A stretch of DNA of 6,227 nt from positions 1 through 6,227 of the forward strand of contig JAEEGY010000225.1 of NCBI GenBank assembly GCA_016280565.1, read 5' to 3'. The stretch's first letter is position 1; each line of letters begins with the position of its first letter. The position numbers were made by a program, and so were the translations under genes. Under the pieces are notes generated by a model. The model had not been told where the DNA came from, did no database searches, and saw only the letters and a list, made by a program, of their open reading frames with translations. Positions 1-5,822 of this stretch are shown here, piece after piece. Origin of the DNA: Fretibacterium sp. GTDB lineage: Bacteria; Synergistota; Synergistia; Synergistales; Aminobacteriaceae.

Positions 1-317
1 GAGAACACATCGGGCGGGACAGACAGGGCCTCGCCCCCGGCGCGGGCGTTGATCTTGGAAAGGGTGGAATCCTCCTGGTAGAGGGAGAGCTCATCGTTCA
101 GGTGGTTAAGGAGGGCAAGGGATTCATCCAGGGCCCGCCGTGCCACTTCCTCCCTGCCCGTGGCGGAGATACGGATCACGGTGTTCATGGAGAAACTATC
201 GCATGAAAGCGTGACCTCCTGACTGGAATATCGCCAAAGGACGCGCCCGCCAACGGCCAGGGCGATCAGAAGGGCAACAAGGGCAAGCCCTGCCGCGTAG
301 CGCCTTTTTATTTTCAT
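1..317 (-). CDS. apbE: FAD:protein FMN transferase (ApbE family), 5' part only
   Basis: The minus strand reads open from an ATG at 317 to the window edge, giving the first 105 residues; the C-terminal two thirds lie outside. Residues 1-6 are basic (MKIKRR) and about 8-28 are hydrophobic, so the protein is exported or membrane-anchored; no lipobox cysteine follows directly, unlike many ApbE lipoproteins. Residues 42-49 (FSMNTVIR) match the family's MxT entry motif, and about 81-97 (NDELSLYQEDSTLSKIN) match the conserved helix and LSxYxxxSxlSklN stretch that begins the FAD-binding part. Known family members use Mg2+ and FAD to attach FMN to a Thr/Ser of partners such as RnfG/RnfD, NqrB/NqrC or fumarate reductase-like flavoproteins outside the cytoplasm. 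A GGAGGG ribosome site (328-333) lies 10 bases before the ATG. The gene sits 36 bases after the membrane-protein gene and is probably co-transcribed with it. The catalytic C-terminal motifs cannot be checked here. Confidence 0.88.
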   Translation of the reverse strand, partial: MKIKRRYAAGLALVALLIALAVGGRVLWRYSSQEVTLSCDSFSMNTVIRISATGREEVARRALDESLALLNHLNDELSLYQEDSTLSKINARAGGEALSVPPDVF

Positions 318-353
318 TTAGAGAAATCCCTCCTTGTAGGGCAAAGCCCCCCG

Positions 354-965
354 TCAGTCCGGAGTATCCTCCGAAAGAGGCTCATCCTGAACGGGGGCCG
401 CGATATAGCCGAAGTTCGACGTGCGCGGCCTCCGCCTGGACTTTTGCTCAGGCTCTGGTTCTGGCTTGGTTTCCGGCTCTGACTTGGTCCTGAGCTCTGG
501 CACGGGGTCCGGGGCCGGGGCTGGAACTGGAGCTGGCGTTGGGGCCGGCGCGGGGACCGGTTTCAGAATGGGGGCAGGCACCGGGGCCGGGTTGCCCCTC
601 AGGTCATCGATGAACTGCGTTATCGTCTGGCGGATCTCCTGGTAACGCGGCTCGTCAATGAGCTGCCCCACGCCGGGGATATTCTTCGCGATGTCCTCCG
701 GCAGGGCGAGGAAACAGCCCGCCGCGGCGACAAGCAGCAGCAGGAGGATCAGGAAGCACCCGCAGCCGCTGTTGCGCTGCTCCCTGCGCATCCGGAATGG
801 GCGGACGCTGTCCCTGACGATGGGGGCCTCCATTCGGGGGACGATATCGATCCCCGCGTCGGCCAAAACGTTCTCCCGCGCAATGGTGTACTCCGGGTCC
901 GTGATGTAATTTTGGCTCAGGAGCTCGTTCAGATCATCTAATTTACGTTTAATATCGCTGTTCAT
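354..965 (-). CDS. Single-pass membrane protein with SHOCT-like N-terminus and proline-rich tail
   Basis: I do not recognise a named family for this 203-residue protein. Residues about 5-37 (DIKRKLDDLNELLSQNYITDPEY and on) resemble a SHOCT-type short helical hairpin: an amphipathic helix, an 'xYITDxEY' turn and a second helix. Residues 55-64 are strongly basic (RPFRMRREQR), followed by one hydrophobic segment at about 69-88 containing three cysteines (C68, C70, C84). By the positive-inside rule the N-terminus is cytoplasmic and the tail is outside. Residues 89-124 are predicted helical, 126-156 are a Pro/Ala/Val repeat, 157-176 are Pro/Glu/Lys-rich, and RRRPR at 177-181 precedes an acidic C-terminus. 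Such proline-rich spacers resemble those of TonB, but no TonB C-terminal domain is present. The ATG at 965 has a GGTGAAGGA ribosome site just upstream (968-976). It is first in a two-gene unit with apbE; a link to the flavin transferase is only inferred from position. Confidence 0.8.
   Translation of the reverse strand: MNSDIKRKLDDLNELLSQNYITDPEYTIARENVLADAGIDIVPRMEAPIVRDSVRPFRMRREQRNSGCGCFLILLLLLVAAAGCFLALPEDIAKNIPGVGQLIDEPRYQEIRQTITQFIDDLRGNPAPVPAPILKPVPAPAPTPAPVPAPAPDPVPELRTKSEPETKPEPEPEQKSRRRPRTSNFGYIAAPVQDEPLSEDTPD
438..590 (-). repeat. Low-complexity repeat coding for the Pro/Ala and Pro/Glu tail
   Basis: This stretch of the membrane-protein gene consists of short degenerate repeats, seen on the plus strand as runs of ggggccgg, ggagctgg and ggctctgg. 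On the coding strand they give about eight PAP or PVP units (residues 126-156) and then PEPE/KPEP units (157-176). The pattern is a coding repeat likely to vary in length between strains. The glycine/serine-rich open frame on the opposite strand is its mirror image and not a gene. Confidence 0.75.
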
Positions 966-1026
966 TATCCTTCACCCTGTTTTCCCGCCTTTTAATGTAG
1001 AGGAATCCGGCGGATTTATTGTATTA

Positions 1027-1035
1027 TGTTATTAT
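1027..1035 (+). promoter_or_regulatory. Extended -10 promoter for the dehydrogenase-scpB operon
   Basis: The plus strand reads TGTTATTAT: a TGn extension followed by TATTAT, five of six matches to the -10 consensus. No recognisable -35 box lies at the right distance. Start of transcription would be near 1042, giving a leader of about 120 bases before the GTG at 1163. It is the other face of the symmetrical element TGTTATTATAACA (1027-1039). A weaker alternative, TTGCCG (1086-1091) with TACAAC (1109-1114) at a 17-base spacing, would also fit. Confidence 0.4.
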
Positions 1036-1039
1036 AACA
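1031..1039 (-). promoter_or_regulatory. Extended -10 promoter for the membrane protein-apbE unit
   Basis: Read on the minus strand the bases are TGTTATAAT, an exact match to the extended -10 form TGnTATAAT. No good -35 box is found 16-18 bases upstream (GGGAGC region), which extended -10 promoters can tolerate. Transcription would begin near 1024, leaving a leader of about 58 bases before the ATG at 965. It overlaps the rightward promoter completely. Confidence 0.5.
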
Positions 1040-1044
1040 GAGAC

Positions 1045-1067
1045 GGAGCGGCGGCTCCCCTGAGCCG
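1045..1067 (+). other. Two mutually exclusive small hairpins in the dehydrogenase leader
   Basis: GGAGC at 1045-1049 can pair with GCTCC at 1054-1058, while CGGCTC at 1052-1057 can pair with GAGCCG at 1062-1067 around a CCCT loop. The two stems share bases, so only one can form at a time. No T-tract follows either stem, so a terminator is not evident; the feature may be chance in GC-rich DNA. Confidence 0.25.
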
Positions 1068-1150
1068 TGGGGACTTCGTCAAGGATTGCCGGCGAATGGA
1101 CGAAACTACAACGGAGAATGGACTCTCTGTCTCGAAAAGTCATAAATAAA

Positions 1151-1156
1151 GAGGTG
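1151..1156 (+). promoter_or_regulatory. Ribosome-binding site fixing the dehydrogenase GTG start
   Basis: GAGGTG, within AAAGAGGTG, lies six bases before the GTG at 1163. None of the earlier in-frame starts has a comparable site, and the family's N-terminal sequence begins just here. This supports a GTG start rather than the longer frame opened at 1067. Confidence 0.6.
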
Positions 1157-1162
1157 TCGCAG

Positions 1163-2332
1163 GTGCAGAACTTCATGTGGTGGAACCCAACGATCGTCTT
1201 CTTTGGGAAGGGAACGATCCCCAATCTGGTGGAACAGCTCTCGGCGGTGGGCGCCAAGAGCGTGCTGCTGCTCTACGGCGGCAAGGCTGTCTTTAAAAAC
1301 GGGGCCTACGCCCAGCTCACCCAGGCTCTGACGAAGGCGGGCATCGCCTTCCCGGAGATTGGCGGCGTGAAGTCCAACCCCCGCATTGACAAGGTGCGCG
1401 AGGCGATCGCCCGCGTCAAGGCCTCGCCTGTGGACGCGATCGTCCCCCTCGGCGGGGGCAGCGTCTTTGACTCGGCCAAGGCAGTGGCGGCCGGCGCTTG
1501 CTACGACGGCGACGTGTGGGACTTCTTTGAGGGCAAGGCGCAGGTCCAGAAGGCACTGCCTATCTTTGGCGTGCTGACGGCGTCGGCGTCCTCCAGCGAG
1601 GTGAACGGCATCGCCGTTGTCTCCAACCCGGAGAAGGAGGCCAAGGTCTCCATGAACAGCCCCCTCATCTACCCCAAGGTCTCGGTCATCGATCCCTCGC
1701 TCCAGACCTCCCTGCCGGAGCGGCAGACGGTCAACGGCGGCATCGACATCATCGCCCATGTGCTGGAGCGCGTGCTGGACGGCGACGAGGGCACGGAGAT
1801 GGTGGACGAGCTGGGCTATACCCTTATCCGCAGCATGATACGGCTGATCCCGGAACTGATCGAGGACCCGCAAAACTACGAAGCACGGGCGGAGTACGCC
1901 TGGGCGGGGGCCATGGCCCACAGTGGCTTCTTCTCCTGCGGCCGGGCGGCGCGGGGGGACTTTTCCTCCCACAAGCTGGGACATTCCCTCAGCCTGCTGT
2001 ATGATGTGCCCCACGGGGCATCCCTGGCGGTGATGATGCCGGCCTGGGCCCGCCACCTCTGCGAGGAGAACCCCGTTCCCTTCGCACGGCTGGCGGAGAA
2101 CGTGTTCGACAACTTCGACGACGTGAGCGACGAGGAAAAAGCCCTCAGCGCCATCGAGTCGCTGGAGGACTTTTTCCGTGAGATCGGCGCCCCCACCACG
2201 CTGCGGGAGCTGGACATCCCGGAGGAGGACATCCAGAAGCTGGCGGACAACGCGTCCAAGGCCTGCCCCTTTGGCGTGCTGAAGCCGCTGGACGCGGAGG
2301 ACGTGCTGGAGATCTACAAGCTGGCGTATTAG
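1163..2332 (+). CDS. Iron-containing (YqhD/BdhA-like) alcohol or aldehyde dehydrogenase
   Basis: The 389-residue protein has the length of the group III metal-dependent alcohol dehydrogenases and most resembles the YqhD / butanol dehydrogenase branch, cytosolic enzymes that reduce aldehydes with NAD(P)H. The N-terminus NFMWWNPTIVFFGKGT matches the family opening, and GGGSVFD at 97-103 is the dinucleotide-binding loop. The presumed metal ligands are D195, H199 (GGIDIIAH), H270 (SSHKLGH) and H284 (VPHG). This is nearly the same numbering and spacing as Asp194, His198, His267 and His281 of E. coli YqhD, so the enzyme looks intact. The GTG at 1163 is chosen for its ribosome site and because the family begins here; the frame is open from 1067, which would add 32 residues unlike the family. 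It is the first gene of the plus-strand operon, 16 bases before the Nif3-like gene. Cofactor preference (NADH or NADPH) and substrate cannot be settled from sequence. Confidence 0.9.
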   Translation: MQNFMWWNPTIVFFGKGTIPNLVEQLSAVGAKSVLLLYGGKAVFKNGAYAQLTQALTKAGIAFPEIGGVKSNPRIDKVREAIARVKASPVDAIVPLGGGSVFDSAKAVAAGACYDGDVWDFFEGKAQVQKALPIFGVLTASASSSEVNGIAVVSNPEKEAKVSMNSPLIYPKVSVIDPSLQTSLPERQTVNGGIDIIAHVLERVLDGDEGTEMVDELGYTLIRSMIRLIPELIEDPQNYEARAEYAWAGAMAHSGFFSCGRAARGDFSSHKLGHSLSLLYDVPHGASLAVMMPAWARHLCEENPVPFARLAENVFDNFDDVSDEEKALSAIESLEDFFREIGAPTTLRELDIPEEDIQKLADNASKACPFGVLKPLDAEDVLEIYKLAY

Positions 2333-2348
2333 TCAGGCGGATAGTGAG

Positions 2349-3122
2349 ATGCGGGTACGGGACCTGCTGGGCAAGATAGACCAGATCGCGCCCTTCAGCC
2401 TGGCCGAGGAGTGGGATAATATCGGTCTGATGGTGGGGGACCTGGGCGCGGAAGTTCGGCGCGTGGCTGTGGCGCTGGACCCCACCGCTCATGCGGTCGC
2501 CAAGGCGGCGGAGGCGGGATGTGAAGTCCTTCTGTGTCACCATCCGCTGCTCTTCCACCCCATCAAAAAGCTCGACCTGAACGCCGGAGTTGGGCGTGTG
2601 GTGAGGGAGGCCATCAAACGCGACGTCGCCATCCTGGCCGCCCATACCAACTGGGACAAGGCGGGGGTGAACGCGGAGCTGGCCCGTCTGCTGGGGCTTC
2701 GGGGGACAGAACCGCTGGACACGGGCTCCGGGCTGGGGCTTTTCGGGAAACTGCCCGAACCGGTCGTGTTGGAGGAGTTTTTGGAACAGGTTAAGGAGGC
2801 GTGGGGGCTGACGCGAATCGATGCCTACGCGCCGCCGGCTGGTTTTGTGTCTAAGGTGGCCCTCTGCGGTGGGGCCGGGGGGAGCCTTTGGCCCGCGGCC
2901 AGAGCACAGCGCGCGGACCTCTATCTCACTGCGGACATGAAGTATCATGAGCTGATGGACGCGAACGACGCGGGACTCCCCGTCGCGGTGGCGGACCACG
3001 GAGAGATGGAACGGGCTTCGCTGCCGGAACTGGCGCGCCGCCTGGAAGAGCTCACGGCGGAGGATGGGGTGGAGGTCCTTTTGTTGGATACGTGGGGGCT
3101 GTGCGTCCCCATCAGAATTTAG
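2349..3122 (+). CDS. Nif3-like dinuclear metal-centre protein (YbgI type)
   Basis: This 257-residue protein is a short-form Nif3 family member, lacking the inserted PII-like domain that lengthens YqfO of Bacillus to about 370 residues. Residues 16-30 (FSLAEEWDNIGLMVG) are the family signature. Expected metal ligands are present: H64 and H65 (CHHPLLF), H99 and D103 (AHTNWD), and H217 with E221 (DHGEME); the set corresponds to His63, His64, Asp101, His215 and Glu219 of YbgI. Family members form toroidal hexamers with two metals per subunit. Databases often call them GTP cyclohydrolase I type 2 on limited evidence, so the cellular role is uncertain. The ATG at 2349 has only a weak ribosome site (GGCGGA, 2337-2342) and starts 16 bases after the dehydrogenase stop, so translation is probably coupled. 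It precedes trpS by 29 bases. Identification is firm at family level. Confidence 0.9.
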   Translation: MRVRDLLGKIDQIAPFSLAEEWDNIGLMVGDLGAEVRRVAVALDPTAHAVAKAAEAGCEVLLCHHPLLFHPIKKLDLNAGVGRVVREAIKRDVAILAAHTNWDKAGVNAELARLLGLRGTEPLDTGSGLGLFGKLPEPVVLEEFLEQVKEAWGLTRIDAYAPPAGFVSKVALCGGAGGSLWPAARAQRADLYLTADMKYHELMDANDAGLPVAVADHGEMERASLPELARRLEELTAEDGVEVLLLDTWGLCVPIRI

Positions 3123-3136
3123 AAACAGGACTTTTT

Positions 3137-3143
3137 AGGAGTG
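3137..3143 (+). promoter_or_regulatory. Ribosome-binding site fixing the trpS start
   Basis: AGGAGTG lies eight bases before the ATG at 3152. The frame is open further upstream to 3092, inside the Nif3-like gene, but that extra stretch has no ribosome site and no family similarity. An ATG at 3145 is out of frame. Confidence 0.7.
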
Positions 3144-3151
3144 AATGTTTG

Positions 3152-4162
3152 ATGAAGAAGCGGGTTTTGAGCTTGATGAGGCCGACGGGCCCCCTGCACC
3201 TGGGGCACATGGCCGGGGCGCTGAGCAACTTTGTGAGATTGCAGAATGACGAGGGCTACGAGTGCTTCTACGGCATCGCGGACTGGCACGCGCTGACCTC
3301 GAACTACGCGGAATCCGCGAACACGGGCGAGTACTGCTACGCCGCGCTGCTCGACTGGCTCTCCGTAGGACTGGACCCTGAAAAAAGCCCGCTCTTCATT
3401 CAGTCCCATGTTCCGCAGCACGCGGAGCTGGCCCTGGCCCTGGGGATGATCACCCCGCTGGGCTGGCTCTACCGCAACCCGACGTACAAGGAGCAGATCG
3501 AAAATATCAAGGACAAGGACCTGGGAAACTACGGCTTCCTGGGCTATCCCGTCCTGATGGCGGCGGATATTTTGCTTTACAAGGCAAGCCTGGTGCCAGT
3601 GGGTGAAGACCAGAGCGCACACCTGGAGCTGAGCCGCGAGATCGTGCGGCGCTTCAACCATTTCTTTGGCGAGGATCTGCTGGTGGAACCGCAGCCGCTG
3701 TTCACAAAGACGCCGAAGGTGCCGGGCATCGACGGCCGGAAGATGAGCAAATCCTATGGCAACTCGCTTCAGATATCGGAGTCGGCGGACTCCATCTGGA
3801 ACAAGCTGCGGACGATGATGACGGACCCGGCCCGCATGAGGAAGACCGACCCCGGCACGCCGGAGAAGTGCCCCGTGTGGGACCTGCACAAGGTTTTCAA
3901 CTCCGACGAGGCGGAGAAGGCGGAGCTCGCCGAAGACTGCCGCAGCGCGGGCATCGGCTGTATTGAGTGCAAGAAACGGCTGAATGCGCACCTTCAGGAG
4001 ATGCTGGAGCCCGTCCGTGAGCGCCGGGCAAAGTACGAGGGCAATAAAAAACTGCTGGACGATATTTTAGCTGACGGGGCCCGGCGGGCCGGTGCCGTGG
4101 CACGGGAGACGATGGCGGCGGTTTACCCCGCCATGGGTCTGCTGATGAACCCGGCACGTTGA
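3152..4162 (+). CDS. trpS: Tryptophanyl-tRNA synthetase
   Basis: The 336-residue product charges tRNA-Trp with tryptophan using ATP in the cytoplasm. It is a class I synthetase of normal bacterial length. The ATP-binding HIGH signature is PLHLGH at 14-19, right after the family opening LSLMRPTG. The Rossmann-fold segment GYPVLMAADILLYKA (131-145) contains Asp139, equivalent to the residue that contacts the indole ring in the Bacillus enzyme. PVGEDQSAHLELSREI (149-164) and the KMSKS loop at 197-201 follow, all in order and intact. The start is set by the AGGAGTG site. There is no T-box or tryptophan leader in the 29-base gap before it, so expression probably follows the operon promoter. Its linkage to scpA and scpB downstream (19-base gap) is the clearest syntenic mark in the window. 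Confidence 0.97.
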   Translation: MKKRVLSLMRPTGPLHLGHMAGALSNFVRLQNDEGYECFYGIADWHALTSNYAESANTGEYCYAALLDWLSVGLDPEKSPLFIQSHVPQHAELALALGMITPLGWLYRNPTYKEQIENIKDKDLGNYGFLGYPVLMAADILLYKASLVPVGEDQSAHLELSREIVRRFNHFFGEDLLVEPQPLFTKTPKVPGIDGRKMSKSYGNSLQISESADSIWNKLRTMMTDPARMRKTDPGTPEKCPVWDLHKVFNSDEAEKAELAEDCRSAGIGCIECKKRLNAHLQEMLEPVRERRAKYEGNKKLLDDILADGARRAGAVARETMAAVYPAMGLLMNPAR

Positions 4163-4181
4163 ACCAGGGAAGCCGCTATCA

Positions 4182-4979
4182 TTGACAGAAGCGTTTAATA
4201 TCTCCGTCGAGGGCTTCTCCGGGCCTCTGGACCTGTTGTGCAGCCTGGTGGAGAGCCGGCAGTTTCAGGCCTCCCAGCTCAAGATTACGCAGCTCGTGCG
4301 CATCTATGGCGTCTATCTGGCCCGCACGCAGCACGCCTCCGTGGACACGCTGGTGGAGTTCTTCTACATGGTGGCGGGGCTGTTGTTGGAGAAGACCCGT
4401 GCACTTTTGCCGCGGAGCGACGCCTTCGAGGAACCCATCACCGACGAGGAGCTGGAAGCTGTCGATGAGGACGCCATCATGGAATCTCTCTCGCGCTACC
4501 GGCCCTACCGCGCGGCGTACCGCTGGCTGGGTGAGAGGCTGGAGCGCGAGAACCGTTGTTTCCGACGCCTGCCTTCAGAAGAGGAGAATGCCCAGGCAGA
4601 CGTGGATTACGACGTTGGAGGGCTCTACTTCATGTGCCGCGTGTGGTGGGGTATCTACGAGCGCTACGAAGAGGAGAAGAAACGCCGCCGGGCGCAGCTC
4701 TTAGAGGAGGACGCCGCGGACTGGGACGGGTTCACCAACGAGCCCGTGCCGGACGAGGAGCAGATCCAGACGCGCATTGCCGAGCTGGAGGAGCAGCTTC
4801 AGGAGGAGGGGACGCTCTTTCTCAACGCCCTGTGCCGCACGGCGCGCTCCTCCATCCGGGGGATCCGGGCACTGGTGGTGACGCTGCTGGCGCTTTTGGA
4901 GATGTGCCGCATGGGGAAGATAACCATTGAGCAGGAGGCCCTTTTTACCGATGTCAAAGTCCTCGCAAAGCCAGCCTGA
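4182..4979 (+). CDS. scpA: Segregation and condensation protein A (kleisin)
   Basis: ScpA is the kleisin that bridges the heads of the SMC dimer and binds ScpB, forming the bacterial condensin that compacts and separates chromosomes. The 265-residue length is normal. The N-terminal SMC-binding domain is clear: FSGPLDLLCSLVE at 12-24 and the helical stretch VDTLVEFFYMVAGLLLEKTRALLP at 54-77. A charged, partly coiled middle (about 84-210, with EEEKKRRRAQLLEE and ELEEQLQEE) is the ScpB-binding linker region. The C-terminal winged helix runs from about 215, with LVVTLLALLEMCRMGKITIEQ (231-251) and a final FTDVKV strand. The start appears to be TTG at 4182: no ATG or GTG gives the family N-terminus, and an AGGGAAG site (4166-4172) lies nine bases before it. 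It begins 19 bases after trpS and overlaps scpB by 29 bases. Confidence 0.95.
   Translation: MTEAFNISVEGFSGPLDLLCSLVESRQFQASQLKITQLVRIYGVYLARTQHASVDTLVEFFYMVAGLLLEKTRALLPRSDAFEEPITDEELEAVDEDAIMESLSRYRPYRAAYRWLGERLERENRCFRRLPSEEENAQADVDYDVGGLYFMCRVWWGIYERYEEEKKRRRAQLLEEDAADWDGFTNEPVPDEEQIQTRIAELEEQLQEEGTLFLNALCRTARSSIRGIRALVVTLLALLEMCRMGKITIEQEALFTDVKVLAKPA
4933..4938 (+). promoter_or_regulatory. Ribosome-binding site for scpB inside scpA
   Basis: A perfect AGGAGG lies within the last codons of scpA, 12 bases before the ATG at 4951. The spacing is somewhat long, but no closer site exists. The TTG at 4927, which also opens the frame, lies upstream of this site and so cannot use it. Confidence 0.6.
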
Positions 4980-5616
4980 GCCAGAACACCTTGAGCAGCC
5001 CGAAACGCCGCAGGGCCTGTCTGTCCTCGCGGCGCAGATCGAGGCGGTGCTGTTCGTGGCCACATCGCCCGTGACAGAGGCGGAGCTGCGGGAGGTCTTT
5101 GGCGTGCCGGCTTCCATGCTGTCTGTGGCGCTGAAGGAGCTGGAGGAGCATCTGAGCGCAGGGCACGGGCTGGTGCTCAAGGCCCTGGCCGGGGGGTGGG
5201 CGCTGGAGACGAACCCTCACTTTGCGGAGGTCCTCTCGCGCTTCCGTGACACAGCCCAGAAGGGACATGTTCGCCTCAGCCGGGCGGCGGTGGAAACGGC
5301 AGCCATCATCGCCTACAACCAGCCCGTTACGCGGGGCGAGGTGGAGGACCTTCGGGGCGTCCGGTCAGACGGCGTCATTGAGCGTCTGCTGAGCTACGGC
5401 CTGGTGCGCCTGGCCGGCCGCAAGAAGGGCAGCGGCTCTCCCCTGCTCTACCGCACGACACCACGTTTCCTGGAGCTTTTTGGCCTGAACGCCATCGCGG
5501 ACCTGCCCAGCCTTGAGGAACTGGGCGAGCTGGGCGAGGGCCCCGTGGCGCAGCTCCCTGAACCGGATATGGACAGGGAAAACGAACCCTATCCCGAGGA
5601 GGATATAAGCGAATAG
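4951..5616 (+). CDS. scpB: Segregation and condensation protein B
   Basis: ScpB dimerises and binds the ScpA linker in the SMC-ScpAB condensin complex. The 221-residue product has the two expected winged-helix domains. After a hydrophilic N-terminal tail rich in Ser, Pro, Gln and Glu (about 2-22), the first runs from about 26 to 95 (IEAVLFVATSPVTEAELREVFG). The second, about 108-185, carries the family signature LSRAAVETAAIIAYNQPVTR (109-128), then GVRSDGVIERLL, GRKKGSGSPLLYRTT and FLELFGLNAIADLP. The C-terminal 30 residues are acidic and probably disordered. The ATG at 4951 is preferred over the TTG at 4927 because the ribosome site lies between them; either start overlaps the end of scpA, so the two are translationally coupled. 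It is the last gene of the operon: the rluB-type pseudouridine synthase gene that often follows scpB in other bacteria is absent here. Confidence 0.95.
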   Translation: MSKSSQSQPEPEHLEQPETPQGLSVLAAQIEAVLFVATSPVTEAELREVFGVPASMLSVALKELEEHLSAGHGLVLKALAGGWALETNPHFAEVLSRFRDTAQKGHVRLSRAAVETAAIIAYNQPVTRGEVEDLRGVRSDGVIERLLSYGLVRLAGRKKGSGSPLLYRTTPRFLELFGLNAIADLPSLEELGELGEGPVAQLPEPDMDRENEPYPEEDISE

Positions 5617-5678
5617 CTTCTCCCCTCTCCCCCAGCAAAATACCAATAATACAAACAAGAAGAAATCGACAGTCTCAA

Positions 5679-5708
5679 TGACAGCGCTCAGTTTAAGCGC
5701 CGCTGTCA
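5679..5708 (+). terminator. Hairpin after scpB, possible operon end (no T-tract)
   Basis: TGACAGCG at 5679-5686 is an exact inverted repeat of CGCTGTCA at 5701-5708. An alternative fold pairs TGACA with TGTCA and GCGCT (5684-5688) with AGCGC (5696-5700) around a seven-base loop, leaving three bases bulged. No run of T follows (GGAAGATG), so it is not a standard intrinsic terminator. With the C-rich, G-poor leader just before it (5617-5672), a Rho-dependent end or a 3'-end stabilising stem are the likelier roles. Confidence 0.35.
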
Positions 5709-5771
5709 GGAAGATGTGGAAGTGGAGAGCTTATCCCAATTACGGAACATAACACAAGCTGAAGCCTCACA

Positions 5772-5800
5772 TTGACAAAACAAGGGCACGGCGATATACT
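5772..5800 (+). promoter_or_regulatory. Near-consensus sigma-70 promoter for the transaldolase gene
   Basis: TTGACA (5772-5777) is a perfect -35 box, followed after exactly 17 bases by TATACT (5795-5800), five of six matches to the -10 consensus. Transcription should start near 5807, giving a leader of about 100 bases. This is the strongest promoter visible in the window and separates the transaldolase gene from the upstream operon. Confidence 0.8.
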
Positions 5801-5822
5801 CGTTATAAATATAGGAAACTAC

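Noticed and set aside
421..645. Plus-strand open frame giving a Gly/Ser/Ala-rich repeat protein
   Set aside because: It is the antisense reading of the Pro/Ala and Pro/Glu repeat of the membrane-protein gene; low complexity only.
1067..1162. 32-residue N-terminal extension of the dehydrogenase
   Set aside because: The family begins at about 1163, a good GAGGTG site precedes the GTG there, and the extension is unlike homologues. A separate leader peptide role has no support.
1106..2056. Long open frame on the minus strand opposite the dehydrogenase gene
   Set aside because: It is the codon-composition shadow of a clearly functional plus-strand gene in GC-rich DNA, with an Arg/His/Gly-rich product and no recognisable domain or ribosome site.
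3123..3151. T-box or tryptophan attenuator before trpS
   Set aside because: The gap is only 29 bases, too short for a T-box, and has no Trp-codon leader or terminator stem.
3119..3991. Long minus-strand open frame opposite trpS
   Set aside because: trpS is complete with all signature motifs on the plus strand; the antisense product looks like no known protein.
5679..5753. Short ATG frame of 24 codons after scpB
   Set aside because: It lacks a ribosome site, overlaps the hairpin and has no recognisable content.
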